Assembly: GCF_000152805.1 (NCBI RefSeq)
Contig: NZ_CH902578.1
Coordinates: 1,208,992-1,272,991 of the forward strand
Length of the DNA stretch: 64,000 nucleotides
Reading direction: 5' to 3'
Source: Maritimibacter alkaliphilus HTCC2654
GTDB lineage: Bacteria; Pseudomonadota; Alphaproteobacteria; Rhodobacterales; Rhodobacteraceae
Position 1 is the stretch's first letter, and each line of letters begins with the position of its first letter. Of the stretch, positions 42,327 through 50,698 are shown in pieces. Made by a program: the position numbers and the translations under genes. The notes beneath the pieces are model-generated. The model searched no databases. It was not told the DNA's origin and was given only the letters and a program-made list of their open reading frames with translations.

Positions 42327-42995
42327 TCAATCCGTGAAAAGCTGCGCGCTGTCCGAGATTTCCGCAAAGCTTTGGGCGACCGACCTGAGGCCTGCGACAT
42401 GGCCGTCGACCGTGGGCGCGGACACCAGATCGTGCGGCATCCACGTCGCGAAATCGCGCCCCATCGCGGAACGGATCGTGCTTTCGCAACAGATATTGGT
42501 GGCGGTCCCGACGACGACCACGCCGTCGACCCCATCGTCGCGCAAACGCTCGTCCAGGCCGGTCTTCAGGAACGCGTCGAAGCGCGGTTTGTCGACGATC
42601 CAGTCCCCTGACTGGACGGTCATGCGCGGGTCGAGGTCTTGCGACTCGCTGCCCGGCAACAGGGCCTCGACCGCCGGGCCGCGGTTCTGCGGACCCACGA
42701 AATGATCGAGGTAGGTCGACCAATAGTCATCCGCGCCAATCGGTCCCGTCATGGTCCGAAGCCAGACGATCTTCGCCCCGCGGTCCCGCGCACGCGTCGC
42801 GAAGTCGTTCACCTGAAGGAAAAAGCAGTCGTCTTGTCCGGGAAGTAGCCGATAGAACGGCTCGGTCGGCACCGTCCAGCACCTTTGCATGTTGCAGACA
42901 AGGACCGCCGTGCTGTCCCAGTTCGGGGCTCCATAGACACGTGCGCCATCGCGGCGGTAGGTCGCCTGTGCGAGGATGTCTTCGATGTCTTTCAT
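42327..42995 (-). CDS. Isochorismatase-like cysteine hydrolase (RutB-like) with Asp-to-Asn change
   Basis: About 222 residues. The catalytic Lys is seen in WIVDKPRFDAF and the catalytic Cys in GTATNICCESTIR, which resembles the ureidoacrylate hydrolase RutB more than other isochorismatase-like enzymes. The first catalytic residue, normally Asp in an IDMQ-like strand, is Asn here (VLVCNMQRC). The enzyme may be altered in activity, or another residue may substitute. Three in-frame ATG codons (43037, 43013, 42995) are possible; 42995 was chosen as nearest to the conserved fold, with GGAA six bases upstream. It may hydrolyse an amide released by the neighbouring hydantoinase pathway; that is inference. 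Confidence 0.78.
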   Translation of the reverse strand: MKDIEDILAQATYRRDGARVYGAPNWDSTAVLVCNMQRCWTVPTEPFYRLLPGQDDCFFLQVNDFATRARDRGAKIVWLRTMTGPIGADDYWSTYLDHFVGPQNRGPAVEALLPGSESQDLDPRMTVQSGDWIVDKPRFDAFLKTGLDERLRDDGVDGVVVVGTATNICCESTIRSAMGRDFATWMPHDLVSAPTVDGHVAGLRSVAQSFAEISDSAQLFTD

Positions 42996-43297
42996 CGGTG
43001 TTTCCGTCTTCATAGGCAGGGCGACCTGCCGTTTCATCTTGGTTCCGCCGAAGCCTGAAGCCGAAGCAAACTTTGACCAAGACCCCTCCGCCCGGCCGCG
43101 GCCACGGCGTGTTCATCGCCCTGTATACGGCGCAAAGACAGAGCCACTCAATCCGGGCCGTGACGCGGACGGTGCGAAACGGGCGCGCGGGATCGAAGCG
43201 TCGGTCGGGTCCGGCGCAGACGCAATCCGGCGACCCAACCTCTCCACTTAAAGTTTCCTGACGCCCCGTTCCGGGACGTGCAGCCGAGGAAAGATGT

Positions 43298-43311
43298 GTT
43301 GACATCACAAC
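43298..43311 (+). promoter_or_regulatory. Candidate MarR operator, upstream copy
   Basis: gttgacatcacaac differs by one base from the core of the site at 43333-43348. Arms GTTG/CAAC flank a 6-base spacer. The two centres are 36 bases apart. It also contains TTGACA. Two linked copies before one gene are typical for cooperative repressor binding. Confidence 0.45.
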
Positions 43312-43332
43312 TCGAAATCGACAAGGTGCACT

Positions 43333-43348
43333 TGTTGACATCGCAACA
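43333..43348 (+). promoter_or_regulatory. Candidate MarR operator overlapping a -35 element before the LigM-like gene
   Basis: tgttgacatcgcaaca: perfect 5-base arms (TGTTG/CAACA) around a 6-base centre. The TTGACA inside it (43335-43340) is a consensus -35. The same 16 bases occur, inverted, at 51926-51941 upstream of the binding-protein gene of the Liv-type importer. A repressor bound here would hide the -35. Confidence 0.6.
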
Positions 43349-43415
43349 GATCGCTAGTCTCGAGTCGAACTGGTCACGAGATGCGATACGATGTCGGGCC
43401 AAGAGGGAGGATACC

Positions 43416-44867
43416 ATGGCACAGAAAGATACGGGGCAGTCGCTTTCCGACCTGCTCGAAACCATTCCCAACGTCACCGATCATCTGTTTCGCAATGCGC
43501 CCAAGGCGGCGATGACGATCTACAGCCAGATGATGCCGGGCGACGGCGTGCGGCCCGAATTCACCACGTGGCGCGACGAACAATGGGCATGGCGCAACAC
43601 CATCGCGGTGCACGACCAGAGCTACCACATGAACTCGACCCATGTGCGCGGCCCCGATGCGCTGGCCTTCACGCAATACTTGTCGGTCAACAGCTTCAAG
43701 ACCTTCGAAATCGGCGCGGCCAAGCAACTCGTCTGCTGCTCGCCCGAAGGTTACCTGATCGGTGACGCGATCCTCTACCGGATGGGCGAAGACGACTACA
43801 TGGTCGTGGGCAACCCGGCGACGACCGAATGGGTCGAATACAACGCCGAAGTGCTGGATTTCGACGTGACGACCGAGAGCGACCCGATGTGGACATTGAA
43901 CAAGGCGAAGCGGCGCGAGTTCTACCGTTTTCAGGTCGAAGGCCCGAAGGCGTGGGAACTGCTGGAAGAGCTGAACGGCGGCCCTCTGCCCGAGATCAAG
44001 TTCTTCAAATCCGCCGAGATCAAGCTAGGCGACTACACCGCGCGCGGCATGCGTCACTCGATGGGCGGGATGCCGGGGCTGGAGATTTCCGGGCCTTGGG
44101 ACGATTACCGCGCCGTGAAGAAGCTCCTGATGACGGCGGGCGAGAAATACGGTCTGCGTATGGTCGGCTCCATCGCCTATTTCACCACGGTGATCGAAAG
44201 CGGCTGGTGGGCGGTTCCCGTATCCGCCGTCTATACCGGACAAGGCACCAAGGGCTATCGCGACTGGATGAGCGCCAAGAACGCTTCGATGCGGATGTCG
44301 CTCGGCGGGTCGCTCTATTCCGAGAATATCGAGGACTACTACCTCACGCCGTATGACGTGAATTACGGCCACATCATCAAGTTCGACCATGATTTCATCG
44401 GGCGCGACGCGCTGGAGGCGATGGGGACCGAGCAGAAACGCCGCAAGGTGACGCTGGTGTGGAACGCCGAGGATGTGATGGGCGTGCAGCAGTCGATGCT
44501 CGAGGATACCGGCGAGGTGAACCCGCTTCCCATCACCATGCCCTTGGCCGCCATCGCACGGATGCATTACGACCGCGTCGAAGACACCGACGGTAACCTG
44601 ATCGGCCTTGCGACCTATCCCGGCTACACCACCAACGAACGCGCGATGATGTCGATCGCTTCCGTTGACGTGGCCTTTGCCGAACCCGGCACCGAGGTCG
44701 TGCTGGTCTGGGGTGAGGACGGTGGCGGTTCGCGCTCGGCGGGCAACATCGAACCGCATCGGCAGGTCCGCATCCGTGCGACCGTGGCCCCCAGCCCGAT
44801 CTCGAAAGCGGCACAAAGCTACCGCTCCGACATCGGGATCAAGCGCGGGTCGCTCGAAGAAGCGTGA
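43416..44867 (+). CDS. LigM-like aminomethyltransferase-family protein (putative tetrahydrofolate-dependent O-demethylase)
   Basis: A 483-residue protein of the GcvT-type family. Its length and blocks such as VIESGWWAVPVSAVYTGQG, then KGYRDWMSAKN, FQVEGPKAWELLEEL and FDHDFIGRDALEAM resemble LigM/DesA, which move a methyl group from vanillate, syringate or related methoxy-aromatics to tetrahydrofolate. The substrate here cannot be told from sequence. The ATG at 43416 has GAGGGAGG upstream; the frame is open further upstream through the operator region, but that start is rejected. First gene of an operon with a CoA ligase and a thioesterase. Confidence 0.78.
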   Translation: MAQKDTGQSLSDLLETIPNVTDHLFRNAPKAAMTIYSQMMPGDGVRPEFTTWRDEQWAWRNTIAVHDQSYHMNSTHVRGPDALAFTQYLSVNSFKTFEIGAAKQLVCCSPEGYLIGDAILYRMGEDDYMVVGNPATTEWVEYNAEVLDFDVTTESDPMWTLNKAKRREFYRFQVEGPKAWELLEELNGGPLPEIKFFKSAEIKLGDYTARGMRHSMGGMPGLEISGPWDDYRAVKKLLMTAGEKYGLRMVGSIAYFTTVIESGWWAVPVSAVYTGQGTKGYRDWMSAKNASMRMSLGGSLYSENIEDYYLTPYDVNYGHIIKFDHDFIGRDALEAMGTEQKRRKVTLVWNAEDVMGVQQSMLEDTGEVNPLPITMPLAAIARMHYDRVEDTDGNLIGLATYPGYTTNERAMMSIASVDVAFAEPGTEVVLVWGEDGGGSRSAGNIEPHRQVRIRATVAPSPISKAAQSYRSDIGIKRGSLEEA

Positions 44868-44873
44868 GCCATG

Positions 44874-44903
44874 GGCTCCGGCGGCGGGAGGGCCGCCGGA
44901 GCC
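44874..44903 (+). terminator. Hairpin between the LigM-like and CoA-ligase genes (attenuator or mRNA-stability element)
   Basis: A perfect 12-base inverted repeat (ggctccggcggc/gccgccggagcc) with a 6-base loop, followed by TTTCG and then the AGGGAGG ribosome site of the next gene. The T-run is short, so it may reduce rather than stop transcription, or protect the 3' end of the first gene's message. Confidence 0.55.
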
Positions 44904-44922
44904 TTTCGTCAGGGAGGATGAC

Positions 44923-46338
44923 ATGACGCACCCAAGCGCCCGCGCGGACGAGACGCGCAAGACATGGAAAGCCGTGCTCGAGACGTATCACGAGGATCGC
45001 TCGACACCGGTCACGCCGGAATACTGGTCGGACAAGGACACGTGGTCGCGCGACCGGATCGAAGCGGTCCAGAACGAAAAGATCGCCGCTGTCGCGCCGT
45101 TTCTTTATGAAAACAGCGCCTTTTACCGTCGCCGTTTCGACAAGCTGGGCGTGGCCCCCACGGACCTGAAAGACGGCGACAGCCTGATCGCCAACTGGCC
45201 CATCGTCACCAAGCAGGAGATGATGGAGGACGCGACCGAACATCCGCCCTACGGCACCTATACCACCTGTTCGGACGAGGACTGGGCCGACCGCGGCTGG
45301 ATGCTGTTTTCGTCTTCGGGGTCGACAGGTGTGCCCCGCGTGTTCCGCTACACCCATTTCGACCGCCAGTATTGGGAACAGGCCAACGCCCGCGCGCTTT
45401 ATTCCGGCGGGCTGCGTCAGGGCGACAGCGCGATCCCGATGGTCGGCTTCGGCCCGCATGTGTTCGCCTGGGGCGTTCAATACACACTGGCCAAGATGGG
45501 GCTTCCCGTCGTGCCGGGTGGCGGTGTGGACGGCCACGCGCGCGCGTCGTTCATCGACCGCTTCAAACCCACCGTCCTCGTCTGCACCCCGTCCTACGCC
45601 CTGTATCTAGGCCGCGTGATGCAGGACATGGGGATGGACCCGGCGGCCACGTCAATCAAGTGGATGGTCACGGGGGGCGAGCCGTTCTCAGGCGTTTCCG
45701 GCACGCTCGAACGGCTGCAAGACCTGTGGGCGGCCAAAGCGGTGGAGTTCTACGGCTGCACCGAAGCCTCCCCCCATTGCGGTGGCTACTCCTGCCCCGA
45801 ATATCAGGAAGGCGACGAGCCGTTCATTCACTTCATGGAAGACATCCAGCTTTGGGAAACCGTCGATGCCGATACCCTCAGCCCCGTTGCCGACGGCGAG
45901 CGCGGGCTGACGGTCTGCACCAACCTCAACTCGGAAAGCTCCGCACAGCTTCGCTTCCTCGTGGGCGACTATACCCGCCTCAGCCGTGAACCCTGTGCTT
46001 GCGGCCGCAATCACGTTCGCGGGCTGGGGTGCATGACCGGCCGTTCCGACGACCTCATCAACCTGCGCGGCATCAAGTTCTTCCCGGTCCAGATCGAAGA
46101 GGCGGTGCGCGCCGTTCCCGGTACCGGCGACGAGTTCCAGATCCGACTGACGACGCAGGACGACGGCCTCGACGTCATGCGCGTGCTGGTCGAACACGAA
46201 AGCGACGTGGCCGACCGTGTGGCCAAGGAAATCCGCTCGCGTTGCGAAATCCGCTGCGCGGTCGAGGTGGTGACGCCGAACACCCTGCCGAAATCCGAAA
46301 TGAAGGCGAAACGCGTCTTCGACGAAAGGAACAAATGA
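44923..46338 (+). CDS. PaaK-type aryl-CoA ligase
   Basis: A 471-residue AMP-forming ligase of the phenylacetate-CoA ligase family. The ATP-binding loop is MLFSSSGSTGVPRVF near residue 135; other motifs are EFYGCTEASPHCGGYSC, GRSDDLINLRGIKFFPVQI and a C-terminal LPKSEMKAKRVF with the adenylation Lys. Cysteines in REPCACGRNH and SCPEY are of interest. It should activate an aromatic or similar carboxylate as the CoA ester. The ATG at 44923 has AGGGAGG eight bases upstream; the longer upstream frame lies within the LigM-like gene. Confidence 0.88.
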   Translation: MTHPSARADETRKTWKAVLETYHEDRSTPVTPEYWSDKDTWSRDRIEAVQNEKIAAVAPFLYENSAFYRRRFDKLGVAPTDLKDGDSLIANWPIVTKQEMMEDATEHPPYGTYTTCSDEDWADRGWMLFSSSGSTGVPRVFRYTHFDRQYWEQANARALYSGGLRQGDSAIPMVGFGPHVFAWGVQYTLAKMGLPVVPGGGVDGHARASFIDRFKPTVLVCTPSYALYLGRVMQDMGMDPAATSIKWMVTGGEPFSGVSGTLERLQDLWAAKAVEFYGCTEASPHCGGYSCPEYQEGDEPFIHFMEDIQLWETVDADTLSPVADGERGLTVCTNLNSESSAQLRFLVGDYTRLSREPCACGRNHVRGLGCMTGRSDDLINLRGIKFFPVQIEEAVRAVPGTGDEFQIRLTTQDDGLDVMRVLVEHESDVADRVAKEIRSRCEIRCAVEVVTPNTLPKSEMKAKRVFDERNK

Positions 46339-46751
46339 TGCTGTCGAACACCCTCAAGCGCCGTGTGGAATGGGGCGATTGCGACCCGGCGGGCATCGTG
46401 TTCAACCCGCAGTTCTTCCGCTGGTTCGACCACGGCACCTCGATGCTCTACGAAGCCGCAGGGTGGCCCAAGCAGGAGATGCTGGCGAAATTCGGCGCGG
46501 CGGGCTGCCCCCTCGTCGACACCCGTGCGACGTTCAAGGCACCGTGCAGTTACGGTGACGATATCGAGATCACGACGGAAGTGGCCGAAGTGAAGGACCG
46601 TAGCTTCGACATTCGTCATACGCTTACGAAGAACGGCAAGGTCTGTGTCGAAGGGGTCGAAACCCGCGTCTGGACCGTGAAAGACCCGGAGCGCGGCCTG
46701 AAATCGGCGCCGATCCCCGAGGAGCTTGTCCGGCGTTTCCGGGCGGAGTGA
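46335..46751 (+). CDS. 4-hydroxybenzoyl-CoA thioesterase family protein
   Basis: A 138-residue hot-dog fold thioesterase. VEWGDCDPAGIVFNPQFFRW is the 4HBT active-site stretch, with the catalytic Asp in CDPAGIVF near residue 17, then FKAPCSYGDDIEI. It overlaps the CoA-ligase stop by four bases (ATGA). A ligase with a thioesterase in one operon suggests CoA-bound processing and release of an aromatic-acid intermediate, or CoA recovery. Confidence 0.9.
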   Translation: MMLSNTLKRRVEWGDCDPAGIVFNPQFFRWFDHGTSMLYEAAGWPKQEMLAKFGAAGCPLVDTRATFKAPCSYGDDIEITTEVAEVKDRSFDIRHTLTKNGKVCVEGVETRVWTVKDPERGLKSAPIPEELVRRFRAE

Positions 46752-46785
46752 GACCGGAAGGCCGGGCCTGTCCCCGCCGTGCGGC

Positions 46786-47310
46786 CTAGAGGTCGTCGAC
46801 GTTGCGCCGCATGATGCGGATCACGCGCAGGAAAGCCTCCAGATCGTCCGGGTCCACGCCCGCGATCAGCTTGCGCTCGCGCTCCAGCGCGGCGGCGAGG
46901 ATCGTGTCGTGGATCTCGTACCCTGCCTCGCTCAACGTCCATTTCCGGCGGCGCGGATCGTTCTCGAACGTCTCGAAAGTGACCATACCGACCTCGGCCA
47001 GCTTGGCGAGCGACCGGCTCGTCGCGCCCTTGTCGAGCGACACGACCGAGCAGATGCGGGAGGCCGGAATGCCCGGTTCGATGGCGAGCATCGAGATCAC
47101 GCGCCAATCGACGATACCGATCCCGTAGTCGCGCAGGTATTGGGCCGACGCGCCCGACGAGAGCGCGTTGTTCACCGACGACAGGAAGTAGGGAATGTAG
47201 GTGTTGATGTCGATGACGCGATGACCGGCCTTGCCCAGCCGCGTCGGGCTGGAAATCCGTGCTTCCGGGCAGCGGCCCGCTCCGTCTTTGGATTTGTCGT
47301 CTTTCGCCAT
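46786..47310 (-). CDS. MarR-family regulator
   Basis: A 174-residue winged-helix regulator. The DNA-binding region reads GIVDWRVISMLAIEPGIPAS, ICSVVSLDKGATSRSLAKLAE, then a wing with ENDPRRRKWTLSEAG. MarR proteins of catabolic clusters bind short palindromes and let go on binding an aromatic acid or its CoA ester. It lies tail to tail with the thioesterase gene and upstream of the Liv ATPase stop, between the two promoters that share the 16-bp palindrome, which makes it the best candidate for the factor that binds them. A 5-6-5 inverted repeat (ctgtcaagggcgacag, 47361-47376) upstream of its start is a weaker possible site. Confidence 0.88.
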   Translation of the reverse strand: MAKDDKSKDGAGRCPEARISSPTRLGKAGHRVIDINTYIPYFLSSVNNALSSGASAQYLRDYGIGIVDWRVISMLAIEPGIPASRICSVVSLDKGATSRSLAKLAEVGMVTFETFENDPRRRKWTLSEAGYEIHDTILAAALERERKLIAGVDPDDLEAFLRVIRIMRRNVDDL

Positions 47311-47378
47311 GCACCGGCCCCGCGTAGATCGTCACCTCGAACTGTCCAATGGCGGGCCGACTGTCAAGGGCGACAGGT

Positions 47379-48092
47379 TCAGTCCGCCAGCATCCCGACC
47401 CCGACGTGGCGTTCGACCCGTGCGGGATCTGCCCGGAGCGCCTCGGCGGTCGCATCCTCGACCACCGCGCCCGCGTCGAGGATCACGACACGTTCCGCGA
47501 AGTCCAGCGCCAGCTCCGTGTGCTGTTCGACCAGTAGAACGGTATGTGTGCCGTCCGCCGCAATCCGTTCGAACGTCTCCATGAGCATGTCGCAGATCAC
47601 CGGGGCCAGACCTTCGAGCGGCTCGTCCAGCATCAGCAGGCGCGGCTGACCGAGAAGCGTGCGCGCGATGGCGAGCATCTGCTGCTCACCGCCGGAAAGC
47701 TGGGCGCCGCCGTTGCTGCGCCGTTCCGCAAGACGCGGAAACATCTCATACGCCTCGTCGATCCGTGCATCGCCGCGCAAGCCCGCGAGCAGGTTTTCTT
47801 CCACCGTCAGCGAGGGGAAGATGTCGCGGGTCTGGGGCACAAGCCCAAGACCGGCCCCCACCCGTTTGTGCGGCGCAAGGGTCGAGACATCGACGCCCGC
47901 CGACATGACCCGGCCCGCGTGCAGCCGGGTCAGGCCCATGACGGTGGACAGGAGCGTGGTTTTTCCCACGCCGTTGCGGCCGATGATCGCCACCCGCTCG
48001 CCCTGCCCCACCGTCAGGTCGATCCCGTGCAACACCGTGGTATCGCCATACCCCGACACGACGCCTTCGAGCTTGAGCACCGGATCAGCCAT
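47379..48092 (-). CDS. livF: Branched-chain amino-acid type ABC ATPase (LivF)
   Basis: A 237-residue ATPase: Walker A GRNGVGKTTLLSTV near residue 37, signature LSGGEQQMLAIAR, Walker B LLMLDEPLEGLAP. The EPLEGLAP form is the usual LivF variant. Last gene of the Liv-type importer operon; overlaps LivG by eight bases. Such HAAT transporters in catabolic islands often import aromatic acids rather than amino acids. Confidence 0.93.
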   Translation of the reverse strand: MADPVLKLEGVVSGYGDTTVLHGIDLTVGQGERVAIIGRNGVGKTTLLSTVMGLTRLHAGRVMSAGVDVSTLAPHKRVGAGLGLVPQTRDIFPSLTVEENLLAGLRGDARIDEAYEMFPRLAERRSNGGAQLSGGEQQMLAIARTLLGQPRLLMLDEPLEGLAPVICDMLMETFERIAADGTHTVLLVEQHTELALDFAERVVILDAGAVVEDATAEALRADPARVERHVGVGMLAD

Positions 48093-48834
48093 GATGCGCC
48101 CCCAGATACAGGTCGCGCACCCGCTGGTCCGCTGCGATGTCTTCCGGCGCGCCCTGTGTCAGGATGCGCCCGTTCACCAGAACGATGATCGACCGCGCGA
48201 CGCGGAACACCAGCTTCATGTCATGTTCGATGATGAGCACGGCGAGGTCGTCGGGTAGCCGTTCGATCGCATCCGTGATCAGGTGGCTGTCGGACGACGG
48301 AACCCCGGCCGCCGGCTCGTCCAAGATCAGGACGCGTGGCTTGAGCATCAGGGTCATCGCCATTTCCACCAACCGCTGCTGGCCATAGGCAAGGTCGGAG
48401 ACGCGCTTGTCGCCCAAGGGGGCGAGCCGGAAGGCCGCAAGCTGCGCGGCGATCTCGTCCTCGACATCGGCCCAGCTGTCGGCGCGTCGGAACCAAGCCC
48501 GCGCCCGCCCATCGCGTTCCTGCGCGGCAAGACGAAGGTTGTCGCGCACCGTGAGGTCGCGAAACAGCGTGGTGATCTGGAACGTCTTGGCGATGCCCGC
48601 CCGCACCCGCTCGGCCTCGCCCATGGGGCGGATGTCGCGCCCGTCCAGCGTGATCTCGCCCGCGCTGGGGGTCAGCTTGCCCGTGATGAGGCTGGAAAAG
48701 GTCGTTTTGCCCGCCCCGTTCGGTCCGATCAGCGCGACGCGGGCGCCGGATGGCAGGTCGACGTTGATGTCGTCGGCCACCACGATCCCGCCGAACCGTT
48801 TCTGAAGCCCGCGCACCTGAAGCCCGGTGGTCAT
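48085..48834 (-). CDS. livG: Branched-chain amino-acid type ABC ATPase (LivG)
   Basis: A 249-residue ATPase: KRFGGIVVADDINVDL at the start, Walker A GPNGAGKTTFSSL near residue 38, RVRAGIAKTFQITTLFRDL (LivG-type insert), a degenerate signature VSDLAYGQQRLVEMAMT and Walker B LILDEPAAGV. The ATG at 48834 overlaps the LivM stop by four bases; a much longer upstream frame runs through LivM and is not real. Confidence 0.93.
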   Translation of the reverse strand: MTTGLQVRGLQKRFGGIVVADDINVDLPSGARVALIGPNGAGKTTFSSLITGKLTPSAGEITLDGRDIRPMGEAERVRAGIAKTFQITTLFRDLTVRDNLRLAAQERDGRARAWFRRADSWADVEDEIAAQLAAFRLAPLGDKRVSDLAYGQQRLVEMAMTLMLKPRVLILDEPAAGVPSSDSHLITDAIERLPDDLAVLIIEHDMKLVFRVARSIIVLVNGRILTQGAPEDIAADQRVRDLYLGAHHG

Positions 48835-49784
48835 GAGCGCCTCCCCAACCGCATGAGCGCCGCCGGAAGCCGGATCATCCCGCCCGGCAGGAAAAAGACG
48901 ACGCCGAGGACGAGGAACCCGATCAGGAACAGCCAGTTGAACGGATCGGCACTGGCCGCGACATGATGCACGGTCATGAACAGGACGGTGCCCACGATCG
49001 CGCCCCACAGCCGCCCGGTCCCCCCGAGGATCAGCATGATGAGCGCCTCGGCGGACAGCGTGAAGGAATAGACTTCGAGACTGACGAGTTGGGTGACCTG
49101 CGCCGCCAGCGCCCCGGCGATTCCGGCAATCCCGCCACCCAGGGTGTAGGCGAGCACCTGACGGCGGTAGACCGGCGCGCCGATGGCGGTCATGCGTTCG
49201 GGGCTTTCGTGAATGCCGCGCAGCGACAGGCCAAGCGGCGCGGCGGCCAGCCTGCGCAGTGCGAGAAAGACCACGAACACCACGACCGCCACATACCAAT
49301 ATGCCGTGCGGCCGATGAAATCGAACTCGAACAGGCCCAGCACCGGCTCCATCCGGATACCGCGCAGGCCATCCGCCCCGCCCGTCACGTCGCGCGCCTT
49401 GTTCGCGATTTCATGGCAGATCTGCGCGACCGCGATGGTGAGCATGATAAGCGTCAGGCCCTTGGTCCGCATGAGCACCAGACCCGACACGACCGCGAGG
49501 ATCGCACCTGCCACCATCCCGACCACCAGACCGGGAAGCGGCGCGGCCGTCACGTGCACCGCGAACAGCCCCGCCGCATATGCCCCGGTGCCGTACATCG
49601 CCGCCTGACCCAGTGTCGCGATCCCCGCGAACCCGAGCACGAGGTCGATCGACAGCACGAAGAGCACCATGATGAGGATGCGCGTCACGAACGCGAGGTT
49701 GTAGGGGAAGGCGAAGAAGGCCGCGATCACGACGAGGACCAGAAGCGCCTCGGCGGCGAAGGGGATACGGGCGAGACGTGTCAT
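48831..49784 (-). CDS. livM: Branched-chain amino-acid type ABC permease (LivM)
   Basis: A 317-residue permease with about eight to ten hydrophobic spans (LLVLVVIAAFFAFPYNLAFV, ILIMVLFVLSIDLVLGFAG). The LivM motif GFAGIATLGQAAMYGTGAY and the coupling segment LSLRGIHESPERMTAIG are clear. The ATG at 49784 is in 4-base overlap with LivH; an ATG five codons earlier lies within LivH. Confidence 0.93.
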   Translation of the reverse strand: MTRLARIPFAAEALLVLVVIAAFFAFPYNLAFVTRILIMVLFVLSIDLVLGFAGIATLGQAAMYGTGAYAAGLFAVHVTAAPLPGLVVGMVAGAILAVVSGLVLMRTKGLTLIMLTIAVAQICHEIANKARDVTGGADGLRGIRMEPVLGLFEFDFIGRTAYWYVAVVVFVVFLALRRLAAAPLGLSLRGIHESPERMTAIGAPVYRRQVLAYTLGGGIAGIAGALAAQVTQLVSLEVYSFTLSAEALIMLILGGTGRLWGAIVGTVLFMTVHHVAASADPFNWLFLIGFLVLGVVFFLPGGMIRLPAALMRLGRRS

Positions 49785-50644
49785 GCGAGCCGCCCCCACA
49801 AACCCTTGGGCCTGACCGCGAGGAACACGATGATGCAGGCGAAATAGAAGATCGTCCCGTATTCAGGCACGAGGTAGCGCGATGCGGTCTCGATCAGTCC
49901 AAGGCCCAGCGCGGCCGCGAAGCTTCCCGCGAAGGACCCCATGCCGCCGACGGCGACCACGACCAGAAAGAGCACCATGTAGCGCAGCGGATAATAGGCC
50001 TCGATGGGCAGCATCTCGGCCCCGAGGATACCGCCGAGGGCTGCGAGACCCGCACCAAGGCAGAAGGTCGCGGAATAGATCAGGCCGGTGTTGATCCCGA
50101 TGGCCCCGGCCGTCGCACGGTTGTCCACGGCGGCGCGCAGTCGGATTCCGAACCGGGTCCGGTCGATCAGCAGCCACAGCCCGATGATGACCGCGACGCC
50201 GACCCCGATCACGACGATGCGGTGCAGTGGCAGCGTGCGAAACCCAAGGTCCACCGACTGCGCAAGCCCGCCGGGCAACGGCAGCGCAAGCAGCGTGGAG
50301 CCTTGGAGGCGGTTCACGGTCGCAATCATCAGGAACGTAAGTCCGATGGTCGCCAGCACCTGCTGCAAGTCGCCGAATCCATAGATGCGGCGATAGATCA
50401 GCCGCTCCAGCGGCCAGGCGAGCGCGACGGTGGCCGCGATGCCCAGAAGCGCGGCGGGAACGTATCCGACGCCCGCCTCGCTCATCAGAACGTGGGCGAC
50501 GACACCGCCCAGCATGGCGAACCCGCCGTGGGCAAGGTTGATGACCCGCATCAGCCCCATCGTCACCGACAGGCCGACCGAGATCATGAACAGGATCATG
50601 CCATAGGCGACCCCGTCGATCAGGATGTTGAGAATGAGCGACAT
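49781..50644 (-). CDS. livH: Branched-chain amino-acid type ABC permease (LivH)
   Basis: A 287-residue permease: ILNILIDGVAYGMILFMISV, GLSVTMGLMRVINLAHGGFA (the LivH signature) and LRAAVDNRATAGAIGINTG for the coupling helix. Starts 54 bases after the binding-protein stop, with a strong hairpin in the gap, a common way to give more binding protein than permease. Confidence 0.94.
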   Translation of the reverse strand: MSLILNILIDGVAYGMILFMISVGLSVTMGLMRVINLAHGGFAMLGGVVAHVLMSEAGVGYVPAALLGIAATVALAWPLERLIYRRIYGFGDLQQVLATIGLTFLMIATVNRLQGSTLLALPLPGGLAQSVDLGFRTLPLHRIVVIGVGVAVIIGLWLLIDRTRFGIRLRAAVDNRATAGAIGINTGLIYSATFCLGAGLAALGGILGAEMLPIEAYYPLRYMVLFLVVVAVGGMGSFAGSFAAALGLGLIETASRYLVPEYGTIFYFACIIVFLAVRPKGLWGRLA

Positions 50645-50667
50645 CGCCTGCCCTGCTGCCGGTCAGG

Positions 50668-50689
50668 CAAGGCGCCCGAAGGCGCCCTG
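50668..50689 (-). terminator. Hairpin with TTCG loop between the binding-protein and LivH genes
   Basis: Read on minus: cagggcgcc, loop ttcg, ggcgccttg. Nine base pairs, one of them G-U, with the very stable UUCG tetraloop and no T-run after it. It probably protects the upstream message or partly attenuates transcription, so that the binding protein is made in excess. Confidence 0.6.
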
Positions 50690-50698
50690 CCCCGTCCT

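Larger units (their letters stand above)
43038..43415 (+). other. Divergent control region between the RutB-like and LigM-like genes
   Basis: About 380 bases without a credible gene. The right part holds two related sites (43298-43311 and 43333-43348), listed separately, and the strong ribosome site GAGGGAGG at about 43403-43410 before the LigM-like ATG. The left part (43038-43290) shows nothing recognisable beyond GC-rich sequence. Confidence 0.5.

Noticed and set aside
47361-47376. ctgtcaagggcgacag as a further copy of the MarR operator
   Set aside because: It has the same 5-6-5 layout but different arms from the 16-mer; kept only as a remark under the MarR gene.
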